Notes: a model not told the origin generated them from the letters alone. 64,000 nt of DNA from an uncultured Dyadobacter sp. (GCF_946482605.1 NZ_CAMLSE010000010.1:1-64000); one strand, 5' to 3'. Shown: positions 52,462 to 62,654, counted from the stretch's first letter. A program made the numbers and translations.

Positions 52462-54180
52462 ATGGAAGAAAATAAATTGCGCAGCAGAGGCTGGTTTGGC
52501 AAGTCGGGAAAAGACGGGTTCATATACAGGGCCTGGATGAAAAACCAGGGATACCCCGCTGACGAGTTTGAAGGACGGCCGGTAATCGGCATTTGCAATA
52601 CTTTTTCGGAGCTTACACCTTGCAACGGGCATTTCCGCGAACTGGCCGAATCCGTCAAACGTGGCGTCTGGGAAGCAGGCGGATTCCCGCTGGAATTCCC
52701 GGTCATGTCGCTGGGTGAAACGCTTATCAAGCCCACCGCTATGCTTTACCGCAACCTGGCTAGTATGGACGTCGAAGAATCGATCCGCGCCAACCCGATA
52801 GACGGTGTCGTGTTGCTCTGCGGTTGCGATAAGACGACGCCTTCGCTCGTCATGGGTGCGGCGAGCGTGAATATCCCTACCATCGTCGTTTCAGGCGGAC
52901 CGATGCTCACCGGTCGCTACCGCGGCAAAACCATCGGCACGAGCGACGTGTGGCGTTTCAGCGAACTGCACCGCAAAGGCGAGCTTACACAGGAAGAACT
53001 CTACACCGCCGAAGCGTGCATGTGCCGCAGTGACGGCCACTGCGCGGTAATGGGTACAGCCTCCACCATGGCCTGTATGGTGGAATCACTCGGGCTTACA
53101 TTGCCCGAAAACGCGGCCATACCGGCAGCGGACTCGCGGCGGAAAGTGCTGGCGCATTTGTCTGGCCGGCGCATTGTGGATATGGTAAAAGAAGACCTGC
53201 GCCTGTCGCAAATTCTCACGCGCGAGGCGTTCGAGAATGCGATTATGGTCAATGCCGCAATTGGCGGTTCCACGAATTTTGTAATCCATTTGCTGGCGAT
53301 CGCAGGCCGCATTGGCGTGGATCTGAACCTCGACGATTTCAATGACCTCTGTAAAAAAGTACCGCTCCTGCTCAACCTGCAACCTTCGGGCGGGTATTTC
53401 ATGGAAGATTTTTACTATGCGGGCGGTTTGCCGGTGGTGATCAAAGAGCTTAGCAGCATATTGCACCAGTCGGTGATTACGGCCAATGGCAAAACGATGG
53501 CCGAGAATAGTGCGACCGCGGAATGCTTTAACCCGGAAGTAATCGGTACCATGGGTGAACCGATTAAGGATCTCACCGGCCTGGCGGTAGTGCGCGGTAA
53601 TCTCTGCGAAAATGGCGCGGTGATCAAGCCGTCGGCATCGCTGAAACCGGAATTGATGCAGCACCGCGGCAAGGCAATCGTTTTCGAAGATATAGACGAT
53701 TACAAGGCCCGCCTCGACGATCCTAACCTGGACGTGGACGAAAACAGCGTCCTCGTATTGAAAAATGTAGGCCCCAAAGGCTATCCGGGCATGCCGGAGG
53801 TGGGTAATATGTCGTTACCTAAAAAGCTGCTCGCCCAGGGTGTGATTGACATGGTCCGCATTTCCGACGGCCGTATGAGCGGTACCGGTTTTGGAACGGT
53901 TGTTTTGCACGTATCGCCCGAAGCGGCGGTCGGAGGAAACCTGGCGCTGGTACGTGATGGAGACATTATCGAGCTGGACGTCGAAAACCGCAGCCTGCTG
54001 CTGGAAGTATCTGACGAAGAACTCGCGCGACGCCGCCAGCTTTGGAAACCTTTGGATCTCGGCTACAACCGCGGCTATGTGAACCTGCACATCAACCACG
54101 TGACGCAGGCGCACGAAGGCGCCGACCTCGACTTCCTCAGAGGCGGCTCAGGCGATAAGGTAACCAGGGATTCGCATTAA
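52462..54180 (+). CDS. IlvD/Edd-family sugar-acid dehydratase
   Basis: 572 residues. Likely [2Fe-2S] ligands are Cys54, Cys122 and Cys194, and Lys124 in CGCDKTTPS is the carbamylated lysine position, as in L-arabonate dehydratase (that enzyme's residues sit about five to six positions later). The segments GICNTFSELTPCNGH, SDVWRFSELHRKGELT and DGRMSGTGFGTVVLHVSPEA mark this subgroup. It dehydrates an aldonic acid such as L-arabonate or D-xylonate to the 2-keto-3-deoxy form. The SDR gene at 54235 probably serves the same route. The exact sugar acid is not determined. Confidence 0.85.
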   Translation: MEENKLRSRGWFGKSGKDGFIYRAWMKNQGYPADEFEGRPVIGICNTFSELTPCNGHFRELAESVKRGVWEAGGFPLEFPVMSLGETLIKPTAMLYRNLASMDVEESIRANPIDGVVLLCGCDKTTPSLVMGAASVNIPTIVVSGGPMLTGRYRGKTIGTSDVWRFSELHRKGELTQEELYTAEACMCRSDGHCAVMGTASTMACMVESLGLTLPENAAIPAADSRRKVLAHLSGRRIVDMVKEDLRLSQILTREAFENAIMVNAAIGGSTNFVIHLLAIAGRIGVDLNLDDFNDLCKKVPLLLNLQPSGGYFMEDFYYAGGLPVVIKELSSILHQSVITANGKTMAENSATAECFNPEVIGTMGEPIKDLTGLAVVRGNLCENGAVIKPSASLKPELMQHRGKAIVFEDIDDYKARLDDPNLDVDENSVLVLKNVGPKGYPGMPEVGNMSLPKKLLAQGVIDMVRISDGRMSGTGFGTVVLHVSPEAAVGGNLALVRDGDIIELDVENRSLLLEVSDEELARRRQLWKPLDLGYNRGYVNLHINHVTQAHEGADLDFLRGGSGDKVTRDSH

Positions 54181-54234
54181 TAGGTCCGGGCACAACCGCA
54201 CGAGGTAGTGCCCGTCCTTCAAAAAAGCACAAAA

Positions 54235-55032
54235 ATGAGCAGTCAATTATTTGATAACCAGGTAGCAATCGTCACCGGTGCCGGGCAAGGGATCGGATTT
54301 GAAATTGCGAAACAACTGGCTTGCCAGGGAGCCGGAGTCATTCTCAATGATGCCGACAAGGCACTGGCAGCCGAAGCAGCTAAAAAAATCCGTAACAAAG
54401 AGGGTGAATGCGTCGCTTTTGGAGGCGACGCCTCACAGCCGGAAGTGATCGATGCGATGGTGGATGAGGCCGTTAAATGTTTTGGCAAACTTACATTAAC
54501 AGTCGCCAACGCAGGCATCACGCTTTTTGGGGATTTCTTCGAATATCCGGCAGAAAGTCTTCGAAAAGTATTGGAGGTCAACCTGATGGGTTCATTTCTC
54601 CTGACACAGGCGGCGGCGAAGCAAATGCGAAAACAGAAATCAGGAGGGCGGATCTTGCTGATGTCTTCCGTGGTTGGGCACCAGGCACATCAGTTCCTGG
54701 GCGCGTACGCAATGACCAAGGCCGGTTTAGAAATGTTGGCCAAAAACCTGGTGCTTGAACTATCTCCGCACGGCATCACGATCAACTCTGTTGCACCCGG
54801 CGCTACGCTGACGGAACGGACATTGGCGGAGGACCCTACTTACCCCAAAACATGGTCGGCGATTACGCCTATGGGCAGGCCCGCCATTTGCGAAGACATT
54901 GCCAATGCCGCATTATTCCTGTTGTCGCCGCATTCCGGGCACATCACAGGACAAAGCCTGATCGTCGACGGCGGATGGACTTCCGTGAGCCCACTGCCCG
55001 ATCTGAGCAATATGAACGTTAAAAAAAGTTAG
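54235..55032 (+). CDS. Short-chain dehydrogenase/reductase (sugar or sugar-acid)
   Basis: 265 residues from ATG 54235 (a GTG further upstream is less likely). TGAGQGIG (14-21) and the catalytic YAMTK with preceding Ser (LMSSVVGHQ) are complete, unlike the SDR at 43192. The C-terminal SPHSGHITGQSLIVDGGW is a normal ending. Located 54 bases after the IlvD/Edd dehydratase gene, it is probably a sugar or lactone dehydrogenase of the same oxidative pentose or uronate pathway. Confidence 0.85.
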   Translation: MSSQLFDNQVAIVTGAGQGIGFEIAKQLACQGAGVILNDADKALAAEAAKKIRNKEGECVAFGGDASQPEVIDAMVDEAVKCFGKLTLTVANAGITLFGDFFEYPAESLRKVLEVNLMGSFLLTQAAAKQMRKQKSGGRILLMSSVVGHQAHQFLGAYAMTKAGLEMLAKNLVLELSPHGITINSVAPGATLTERTLAEDPTYPKTWSAITPMGRPAICEDIANAALFLLSPHSGHITGQSLIVDGGWTSVSPLPDLSNMNVKKS

Positions 55033-55034
55033 GA

Positions 55035-55742
55035 TTACTCCCCCGAAAACAGTTGTGCTTCCAGGTCGTCGATGCTACCCTCTTTGGAAAGGAATAGCTC
55101 CCTTGGCTTGGAAGCAGCAACGGGATTGACCGTCATGAAACTGCGGTACTGATCGTCCGAAATGATCCTTAACTGCAGTGCTCTTTTCAGCACCATCGGG
55201 AACGGCACTTTAAAGAAGTTGGCGATATCGGAAGCCAGAAAGCCCGGGATTTTCGAAATGTCAGTACGGAAAAAACTTTCCACTTCGTCAAAAGGCAGCA
55301 AAGCTTCAAAAATCAGCTGCTCCGACCGGTTGGCCAGGGATGTCGTACTGGCGTAGATCGTCTGCAAGCCTAGCGAAACAGTCAGCAAGTGAATGTGATA
55401 GTTGCGTTCGTTGATTTCGGAAGCTGCATTAACAAAAACCCAACCTTTTTGATGATAGATGGCAGAAAAGCCCTTGAAATGCGGATCGACATTGTGCAGC
55501 TGCGCGATTTTTATTCCCTCAGGATAAGGAAGCTTGTGCCCGATCTGATGAACGATATCCTGCGCGTACGAAATGTCCGCCACCTCACCTGCCGGCTCAA
55601 TCATCCAGTCGCCGCTTACCAATCCTTCAAATAGCTGATCCGCGATCCGCTGGCTTTCCACCTGTCCCAAATGCAGGACAATGCGATTGCCGCGAACTGA
55701 AAAGTCAAGAAGAAGCTGGTTTTTGGGTTGCTTTTTAGGCAT
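55035..55742 (-). CDS. Hypothetical protein; possible inactive ImmA/IrrE-like peptidase
   Basis: 235 residues, no signal peptide. The C-terminal half resembles the end of ImmA/IrrE metallopeptidases: RSEQLIFEALLPFDEVESFF corresponds to the usual FAxxLLMP segment, then FLASDIANFFKVPFPMVLKRALQLRIIS to the following helix-turn region. The zinc motif HExxH is not present; the matching place reads about HLLTVSLGLQTIYAS. If the alignment is right, the enzyme has lost zinc binding and may act as a sensor only. The fold assignment is low confidence. The gene converges with the SDR gene, 2 bases apart. Confidence 0.6.
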   Translation of the reverse strand: MPKKQPKNQLLLDFSVRGNRIVLHLGQVESQRIADQLFEGLVSGDWMIEPAGEVADISYAQDIVHQIGHKLPYPEGIKIAQLHNVDPHFKGFSAIYHQKGWVFVNAASEINERNYHIHLLTVSLGLQTIYASTTSLANRSEQLIFEALLPFDEVESFFRTDISKIPGFLASDIANFFKVPFPMVLKRALQLRIISDDQYRSFMTVNPVAASKPRELFLSKEGSIDDLEAQLFSGE

Positions 55743-55813
55743 GTCTGATGAGTTGTTGAGGTGAGAACTTCAAAGATACACCCTTCCTGATTGCACCGCA
55801 ACAGCAACGTTGA

Positions 55814-56407
55814 TTATCTCCACTCTAAAGTATTGAGAAGCTGTACCATATCCTGCTGCAAATAGTCGATTACAGGTGCCAGGGAGTCGTTTTTTGTAGC
55901 CGTCGGAAAGTAAATAGCGCCTCTCAGAAAATGCTTGGTACTATCCGTTGTATAAAACTGATAAGGGCTCGGTACATCGCCTTCTATCTTAAACAATATG
56001 GCCGTGCGACCGGATTTGCTCAGAACACGCTGCTCCTGGATCGACGAAGCTCTGATCTGGTGTTTGCTGGCAAGTTTATAGCTGTCATTAATGAATGCCC
56101 GCAACAATGCGGGATCATTGCCGAGCGGCTTGTAGGTAAGCTGGATATTGGCTTTGAATTGCGGGTAATTGATAAAGATCCAATCCTTTTCGGCTAGGCG
56201 GAAAGTGTCTGGCTCTACGACTGCATATTTCGAGAATTCGAATGTATAGGGATGATTTTCGGCCAGTTGCTGGTACCGGTGGGTTGGCAATTCGATACGG
56301 TTATAGCCTTTGGGTTTCGGGATATAGCTTTGCTCCTGCTTTGTACTACATCCCGCGAAAAACAGCAAGGCAACCGTCGCGATAGAAGAGAAAAATAATT
56401 TGTGCAT
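55814..56407 (-). CDS. gldD: Gliding-motility lipoprotein GldD
   Basis: 197 residues from ATG 56407, chosen because a lipoprotein signal follows directly (MHKLFFSSIATVALLFFAGC, Cys20). YIPKPKGYNRIELPTHRYQ is the GldD signature, followed by the conserved KDWIFINYPQFKANIQLTYKPL. GldD is required for Bacteroidota gliding and type IX secretion. The usual neighbours (gldE, ssb) are not in the window, so this copy stands apart. It follows glmS on the minus strand with a strong terminator between them. Confidence 0.85.
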   Translation of the reverse strand: MHKLFFSSIATVALLFFAGCSTKQEQSYIPKPKGYNRIELPTHRYQQLAENHPYTFEFSKYAVVEPDTFRLAEKDWIFINYPQFKANIQLTYKPLGNDPALLRAFINDSYKLASKHQIRASSIQEQRVLSKSGRTAILFKIEGDVPSPYQFYTTDSTKHFLRGAIYFPTATKNDSLAPVIDYLQQDMVQLLNTLEWR

Positions 56408-56482
56408 ACTGTAATAACCCGTTGGCAAACTTGCGCAAAACTAACGAAATCGCCGATACATTAATTTCATCAGCAGTCTACC

Positions 56483-56519
56483 AAAACAAAAAAGCGGAAC
56501 TATCGGTGATAGTCCCGCT
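56483..56519 (-). terminator. Terminator of glmS
   Basis: On the minus strand AGCGGGACTATC (56519-56508) pairs with GATAGTTCCGCT (56504-56493) over a 3-base loop, with one wobble pair, then a long T-rich tract (56492-56483). Confidence 0.8.
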
Positions 56520-56539
56520 CTCCGGCACCCTCCTCTGCA

Positions 56540-58378
<1,839 letters not shown>

Positions 58379-58530
58379 ATTCTTAAAATATTTTAATTTT
58401 GGTGTATGTAAATGATGGGGCAAATAAAGAGTAAAGGCGATTCGTTAACAAGCTAATTTTTAATTAAATACTAAAAAATATCCAATTTGTCAATAGTGCT
58501 CGAACACACGAAACTTTATGCTGAAACACA

Positions 58531-58566
58531 AAAAAGCCGGCGATATCGGATATCGCCGGCTTTTGT
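58531..58566. terminator. Strong palindromic terminator, bidirectional
   Basis: AAAAGCCGGCGATA (58532-58545) pairs perfectly with TATCGCCGGCTTTT (58551-58564) over a 5-base loop. A-rich and T-rich flanks on either side let it work in both directions. It ends the half-length starch-synthase-like gene (minus strand), 17 bases after its stop. Confidence 0.85.
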
Positions 58567-58582
58567 TCTGTGAGTTTATCTG

Positions 58583-59389
58583 TTAGTTCATCAGATCTGT
58601 ATACAGATTGTAGTACGACTCTGAGAAATTCTCATCCTGCTCGTCCAGCTGAACACGCTTCGGTGCATTGTTGAAAATTTCGTTGAGGCTTGCGCTGCAA
58701 TGCTCTTCCGCTTTCAATACTGCGTCCGCATAGGCACATCCTATCTTGACAAATCCTTCAAAATCGGCCGAATGCAAATGGGCCAGCGCTTCATCGCTTA
58801 CATCCATTGCTTTTGCCTTATTCTGCAAATCTGCATCGAATTTGAAATCGAAAGCATTGTTATGCACGGTAAAGACACTTTTCGTGTCCTTGAACATCGG
58901 ATCGTTACGGTAAGTGGTTTTGAGGTACAATGGAATCAGTGCCGTCATCCAGTCGTTACAGTGCACCACATCAGGTGCCCATCCCAGCTTCTTAACCGTT
59001 TCCAAAACACCTTTGCAAAAGAAGATCGCACGCTCGTCGTTGTCATCGAAAAAGTTATTCTCTTTGTCGAAAAACACGGACTTACGGTGGAAGTAATCAT
59101 CATTATCGATAAAATAGACCTGTAACTTCGCATTTGGAATGGAAGCTACCTTGATGATTAATGGCTTTTCTTCATCTCCTACGGTAATATTGATTCCTGA
59201 CAGTCGAACTACTTCATGAAGCCTGTTTTTGCGTTCGTTGATCAAACCGAAACGCGGAACGAGTATCCTGATTTCTGCACCTCTTTCCTGCATTGCCTGA
59301 GGGAGCTTTCTTACGTAATCGGCAACATCGGTGGTTTGGAGGAAAGGATTGATTTCACTGGCTACATACAAAATTCGTAGTTTCTCCAT
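58583..59389 (-). CDS. Half-length glycogen/starch-synthase-like protein (GT5 N-terminal domain)
   Basis: 268 residues from ATG 59389 (MEKLRILYVASEINPF). It has only the N-terminal starch-synthase domain: VADYVRKLPQAMQERGAEIRILVPRFG, DVVHCNDWMTALIPLYLK and VFTVHNNAFDFKFD near 195. The C-terminal GT-B half that binds ADP-glucose and carries most catalytic residues is missing; full-length GlgA is about 480 residues. The frame is intact and followed by a terminator, so this is not a simple frameshift. Placement divergent to panC recurs in related genomes as I recall it. A non-catalytic sugar-binding or regulatory role is likely. Confidence 0.82.
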   Translation of the reverse strand: MEKLRILYVASEINPFLQTTDVADYVRKLPQAMQERGAEIRILVPRFGLINERKNRLHEVVRLSGINITVGDEEKPLIIKVASIPNAKLQVYFIDNDDYFHRKSVFFDKENNFFDDNDERAIFFCKGVLETVKKLGWAPDVVHCNDWMTALIPLYLKTTYRNDPMFKDTKSVFTVHNNAFDFKFDADLQNKAKAMDVSDEALAHLHSADFEGFVKIGCAYADAVLKAEEHCSASLNEIFNNAPKRVQLDEQDENFSESYYNLYTDLMN

Positions 59390-59422
59390 AGATCTTTTAG
59401 CAGTTTGTGAAAAAAAGTTTTG

Positions 59423-59454
59423 CAAAATTATACAAAAAAAATCGCAAATTCAAA
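59423..59454 (-). promoter_or_regulatory. Promoter of the half-length starch-synthase-like gene
   Basis: On the minus strand: TTTG at 59454-59451, 20 bases, then TAATTTTG at 59430-59423, a full match to TAnnTTTG. It lies 34 bases before ATG 59389. Confidence 0.6.
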
Positions 59455-59595
59455 AGATATTCCAAACTAATTGTCATATTGCGCTCAGTTTGGGATTTCC
59501 CTTGCCTGATGTTTCCCTCCCCTGCATAACACATTGCGCCATCATGTAAAAGCAATGGTAACGCTCGGGTTACTCCCTCAGATTTCAGAATTTCC

Positions 59596-60438
59596 ATGGA
59601 AGTATTCACTTCGATACAAGACCTCCGCCAGTTCCTCGATCAGCAAGTTTTACAGCAGAAAACAATTGGCCTGGTACCCACCATGGGAGCCCTTCATGAA
59701 GGTCACATTTCCCTGATCGAAGCAGCCAAAAGAGACAATGATGTTGTCATTTGCAGCATATTCGTCAATCCCACGCAGTTCAACAATCCAGAGGATCTCG
59801 CCAAGTATCCCAGGACACTCGAGGCCGATTGCGCCATGCTCGAAAGTGCAGGCTGCACTGCCGTGCTTGCTCCCTCGGCAGAAGAAATGTATCCTGAGCA
59901 GCCTGTCCTGAAAATCAATTTTGGTGTATTGGAAAGCGTCATGGAAGGTGCCTCACGACCGGGCCATTTCAATGGGGTCGGAATTATAGTTTCCAAGCTC
60001 TTCAATATCGTAAAACCGGATAAGGCTTATTTCGGACAAAAGGATTTACAGCAGGTTTCGATCGTCCAACGAATGGTGGTGGACCTGGCATTCGGCCTGG
60101 ATCTGATTATTTGCCCCACCATACGCGAAGAAGATGGCCTGGCGATGTCTTCCCGGAACAGAAGGCTCAGTGATGCCGAAAGAAGCATTGCGCCTCACAT
60201 TTACAGAATCCTGGATGATGCGCGCGCTAAACTGAATGCCGGGCAGCTGGTAAGCGAGGTGAGCGCTCGCGCCAAAGCTGAGTTTAAAGCGATCAGGGAA
60301 TTCACATTGGATTATCTTGAAGTAATCGATGTCAAGACATTGCTGCCCTTGCAGCAAATCGGGCCTCCCGGTACCAACGCGATCTGTGTAGCCGCCTTTC
60401 TCGGACCTGTGAGGTTGATAGATAATGTTATATTCTAA
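59596..60438 (+). CDS. panC: Pantothenate synthetase
   Basis: 280 residues, normal length. The ATP-binding PTMGALHEGH lies at 28-37. Also present: SIFVNPTQFNNPEDLAKYPR, YPEQ, SRPGHFNGVGIIVSKLFNIV, YFGQKDLQQ and REEDGLAMSSRNRRLS. It joins pantoate and beta-alanine using ATP. panD, which supplies beta-alanine, lies at 62259-62609 in the same direction, separated by the Gfo/Idh/MocA gene. The stop codon overlaps the start of the terminator stem at 60435. Confidence 0.96.
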   Translation: MEVFTSIQDLRQFLDQQVLQQKTIGLVPTMGALHEGHISLIEAAKRDNDVVICSIFVNPTQFNNPEDLAKYPRTLEADCAMLESAGCTAVLAPSAEEMYPEQPVLKINFGVLESVMEGASRPGHFNGVGIIVSKLFNIVKPDKAYFGQKDLQQVSIVQRMVVDLAFGLDLIICPTIREEDGLAMSSRNRRLSDAERSIAPHIYRILDDARAKLNAGQLVSEVSARAKAEFKAIREFTLDYLEVIDVKTLLPLQQIGPPGTNAICVAAFLGPVRLIDNVIF

Positions 60439-60474
60439 ACGACAAAGGCTCCGAAAGGAGCCTTTGTCGTTTAG
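60435..60474. terminator. Perfect 18-base hairpin with GAAA loop between panC and the Gfo/Idh/MocA gene
   Basis: CTAAACGACAAAGGCTCC (60435-60452) pairs exactly with 60457-60474 over a GAAA tetraloop. The panC stop lies inside the left arm, and the minus-strand gene stops 5 bases after the right arm. No long T run follows in either direction, so it is perhaps a bidirectional stem that ends both transcripts with modest efficiency. Confidence 0.75.
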
Positions 60475-60478
60475 AAGC

Positions 60479-61957
60479 CTATGACAATTTCCAGTCGCCG
60501 CGATACTTGCGCTGCACAAACTGGTTTGCCTCATCAAAGTTGGTAATCTTCATGTTTTTACCATCCCACAACAATTTCTTGCGGCCAGGATAATCGAATC
60601 CTTTACCATCGGCTTTCGCCGTGCGGAGGTTATAGCTGCGGATACCCAGGTTACCCATGATCACTGTTTCTGTCAAAGGACCTGCGTAGTCGAATGACGA
60701 TGTCAGCGCCTTATGCTCTTTGCTGTTGAAACCAGCCTTGCAAGCGTCGGTCCAGGATACGTGGTGACCAAACTCGGGCATTGTCGTGTATTTATTCCCG
60801 AAATCACCCTGTTTGTATTCCAGCTTAGTACCGTCTTTCAGATATACTTTTGGAGAGATACCATAAGTTCCGCAGGTCATTACACCTTTTTCACCGATCA
60901 AAAGCACACCATTGCTGCTGTCGGGCTCGCCAAGCGGTTCATTGGCAGGGATCAGGTCGGGATGGAACGGACGAAGTCCACCGTCGTGCCATGTAAGTGT
61001 CACCTCCGATTTATTCACTTTATTTGCCGGGAATTTAAGCTGGACGCGCGAAGAAGGAGGACATCCTTCCGGAATGTACTCAGCAGTCCAGTCTTTGATA
61101 AACACCTGCCCTACCGAGCATTCCAGCTCCGTTGGATAACCCAGTCCGAGCGTACGGAACGCGGGGTCGATCAGGTGACAGCCCATATCGCCCAATGCGC
61201 CGGTACCAAAATTCCACCAGCCGCGCCATTTGAACGGGTGCCATGCCGGATTGTAATCCACCCAGTCGGCGCAACCTACCCAAAGTTCCCAGTCAATATC
61301 CGCAGGCGCTTCAAACTTACCTGTCGGAACGGGGATTCCTTGCGGCCATACCGGACGATTGGTCCAAACATGCGCTTCGTGGACGTTACCGATCAGACCT
61401 TTGTTAAACCATTCTTTCATTTGGTTCTGCGCGGGGTTCGAAGCTCCCTGGTTACCCATTTGCGTCACCACCTTGTATTTGCGCGCAGCTTCGGTGAGCA
61501 TACGTGCTTCGTAAATATCGTGGGTAAGCGGTTTCTGGACATACACATGTTTACCACGCTGCATAGCCGCCATGGCGATGATTGCGTGCATGTGGTCAGC
61601 AGTCGAAACGGTTACGGCATCGATACCCTTTTCCATTTCATCGAACATCTTGCGGAAGTCCTTGTATTTTTTTGCGCCGGGATGCAGTTCGAAGTTCTTT
61701 TTCACCTGCGGCTGTCCCCAGTCCACGTCACAAAGTGCCACCATGTTTTCGGCGCCCTTGTTCCATGCATTGTTTGTGTCAGAAAAACCTTTTCCACCCA
61801 CACCAACGCCGGCAATATTCAGCTTGTCGCTGGGTGCTTTATATCCCTTCCCGAGCACGTGGCGGGGCACTATGAAGAAACTTCCAATGGCCGCCGCGGA
61901 AGTCTTCTGGAGAAAGTCCCGGCGCTTAACGTCTTTCGGTTTGTTTTCTGTACTCAT
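60479..61957 (-). CDS. Tat-exported Gfo/Idh/MocA-family oxidoreductase
   Basis: 492 residues. The twin-arginine signal is KRRDFLQKTSAAAIGSFFIVP (from residue 11). The NAD(P)-binding domain has KLNIAGVGVGGKGFSDT and MVALCDVDWGQP. DAVTVSTADHMHAIIAMAAMQRGKHVYVQKPLTHDIYEARML carries the QKP motif in place of EKP. This family of exported sugar-oxidising enzymes is abundant in Bacteroidota and often works with DUF1080 and PQQ/haem proteins. The substrate is unknown. It lies alone on the minus strand between panC and panD. Confidence 0.9.
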   Translation of the reverse strand: MSTENKPKDVKRRDFLQKTSAAAIGSFFIVPRHVLGKGYKAPSDKLNIAGVGVGGKGFSDTNNAWNKGAENMVALCDVDWGQPQVKKNFELHPGAKKYKDFRKMFDEMEKGIDAVTVSTADHMHAIIAMAAMQRGKHVYVQKPLTHDIYEARMLTEAARKYKVVTQMGNQGASNPAQNQMKEWFNKGLIGNVHEAHVWTNRPVWPQGIPVPTGKFEAPADIDWELWVGCADWVDYNPAWHPFKWRGWWNFGTGALGDMGCHLIDPAFRTLGLGYPTELECSVGQVFIKDWTAEYIPEGCPPSSRVQLKFPANKVNKSEVTLTWHDGGLRPFHPDLIPANEPLGEPDSSNGVLLIGEKGVMTCGTYGISPKVYLKDGTKLEYKQGDFGNKYTTMPEFGHHVSWTDACKAGFNSKEHKALTSSFDYAGPLTETVIMGNLGIRSYNLRTAKADGKGFDYPGRKKLLWDGKNMKITNFDEANQFVQRKYRGDWKLS

Positions 61958-62112
61958 CGGTTTTGGTAATGAAAAAATAAAGTAGATTGATATAGATTAA
62001 AGGAATAAGTTTCTAATAGAGATCGAATACTATTAAATCCCGCTTAAATATAATAATGTTCTCATGAAACTAGTGAATACGGGTATTTCAATTACACGCA
62101 AAATACCCTCCC
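61958..62112. other. AT-rich intergenic, no gene seen
   Basis: Leader side of the Gfo/Idh/MocA gene. AT-rich, with no open frame of coding character and no standard -33/-7 promoter on the minus strand that I can place with confidence. Confidence 0.4.
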
Positions 62113-62167
62113 AGCCTGCTTTTCAGGCTATTTGAATCCATAATTCCCAAGCATTCAAGCCTGGGAA
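62113..62167. promoter_or_regulatory. Alternative hairpins upstream of panD and the Gfo/Idh/MocA gene
   Basis: AGCCTG (62113-62118) pairs with CAGGCT (62124-62129). The same CAGGCT can instead pair with AGCCTG at 62158-62163, which lies inside a third hairpin (TTCCCA at 62144-62149 with TGGGAA at 62162-62167). These are mutually exclusive pairings. They lie upstream of the panD promoter, so they could fold in a minus-strand leader of the oxidoreductase or be DNA binding sites. Confidence 0.4.
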
Positions 62168-62188
62168 CCCTTAGGTAGAGCACTATGT

Positions 62189-62220
62189 TTTGATGGCTGG
62201 GTATTATTCCTGTAACTTTG
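62189..62220 (+). promoter_or_regulatory. Promoter of panD
   Basis: TTTG at 62189-62192, 20 bases, then TAACTTTG at 62213-62220, a full match to TAnnTTTG. The panD start codon lies 39 bases downstream. Confidence 0.68.
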
Positions 62221-62258
62221 CAGGGTAATGCATTTCAATTAGACCAATACCACCGGTA

Positions 62259-62609
62259 ATGCAAATCACAGTAATGAAATCGAAGATTCACCGGGTTAAG
62301 GTGACTCAGGCAGAATTGAATTATGTAGGCAGTATCACGATCGACGAAGATCTGATCGATGCCGCGGGACTCATCGAAAATGAACAGGTTCACATCGTCA
62401 ATAATAACAATGGCGAACGTTTTATCACATATGTCATCAAGGGAGAACGGGGATCAGGAATGATTTGCCTGAACGGGGCCGCAGCGCGAAGGGTACAGAT
62501 CGGTGACATTATTATCATCATCGCATACGGGTCCATGACCCAGGAGGAAGCTAAGACTTTCAAACCAATGGTTGTCTTCCCGGACCATAATAACCACCTG
62601 GTCGGTTAG
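62259..62609 (+). CDS. panD: Aspartate 1-decarboxylase
   Basis: 116 residues, normal length. It begins [20 protein letters not shown] and carries the self-cleavage site Gly24-Ser25 ([10 protein letters not shown]), where serine becomes the pyruvoyl group. [22 protein letters not shown] is also conserved. It decarboxylates aspartate to beta-alanine for pantothenate, together with panC nearby. A good promoter lies upstream. The start MQ rather than the inner MKSK is favoured by family comparison. Confidence 0.96.
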   Translation: MQITVMKSKIHRVKVTQAELNYVGSITIDEDLIDAAGLIENEQVHIVNNNNGERFITYVIKGERGSGMICLNGAAARRVQIGDIIIIIAYGSMTQEEAKTFKPMVVFPDHNNHLVG

Positions 62610-62654
62610 CTGCTTCCGGACGTTAGCCCGGCACTATACATTATTTAATATAGC

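Noticed and set aside
60713..61969. A 418-residue open frame on the plus strand
   Set aside because: It lies exactly antisense to the Gfo/Idh/MocA gene, has no family resemblance and a composition typical of the reverse strand of a GC-biased coding gene.
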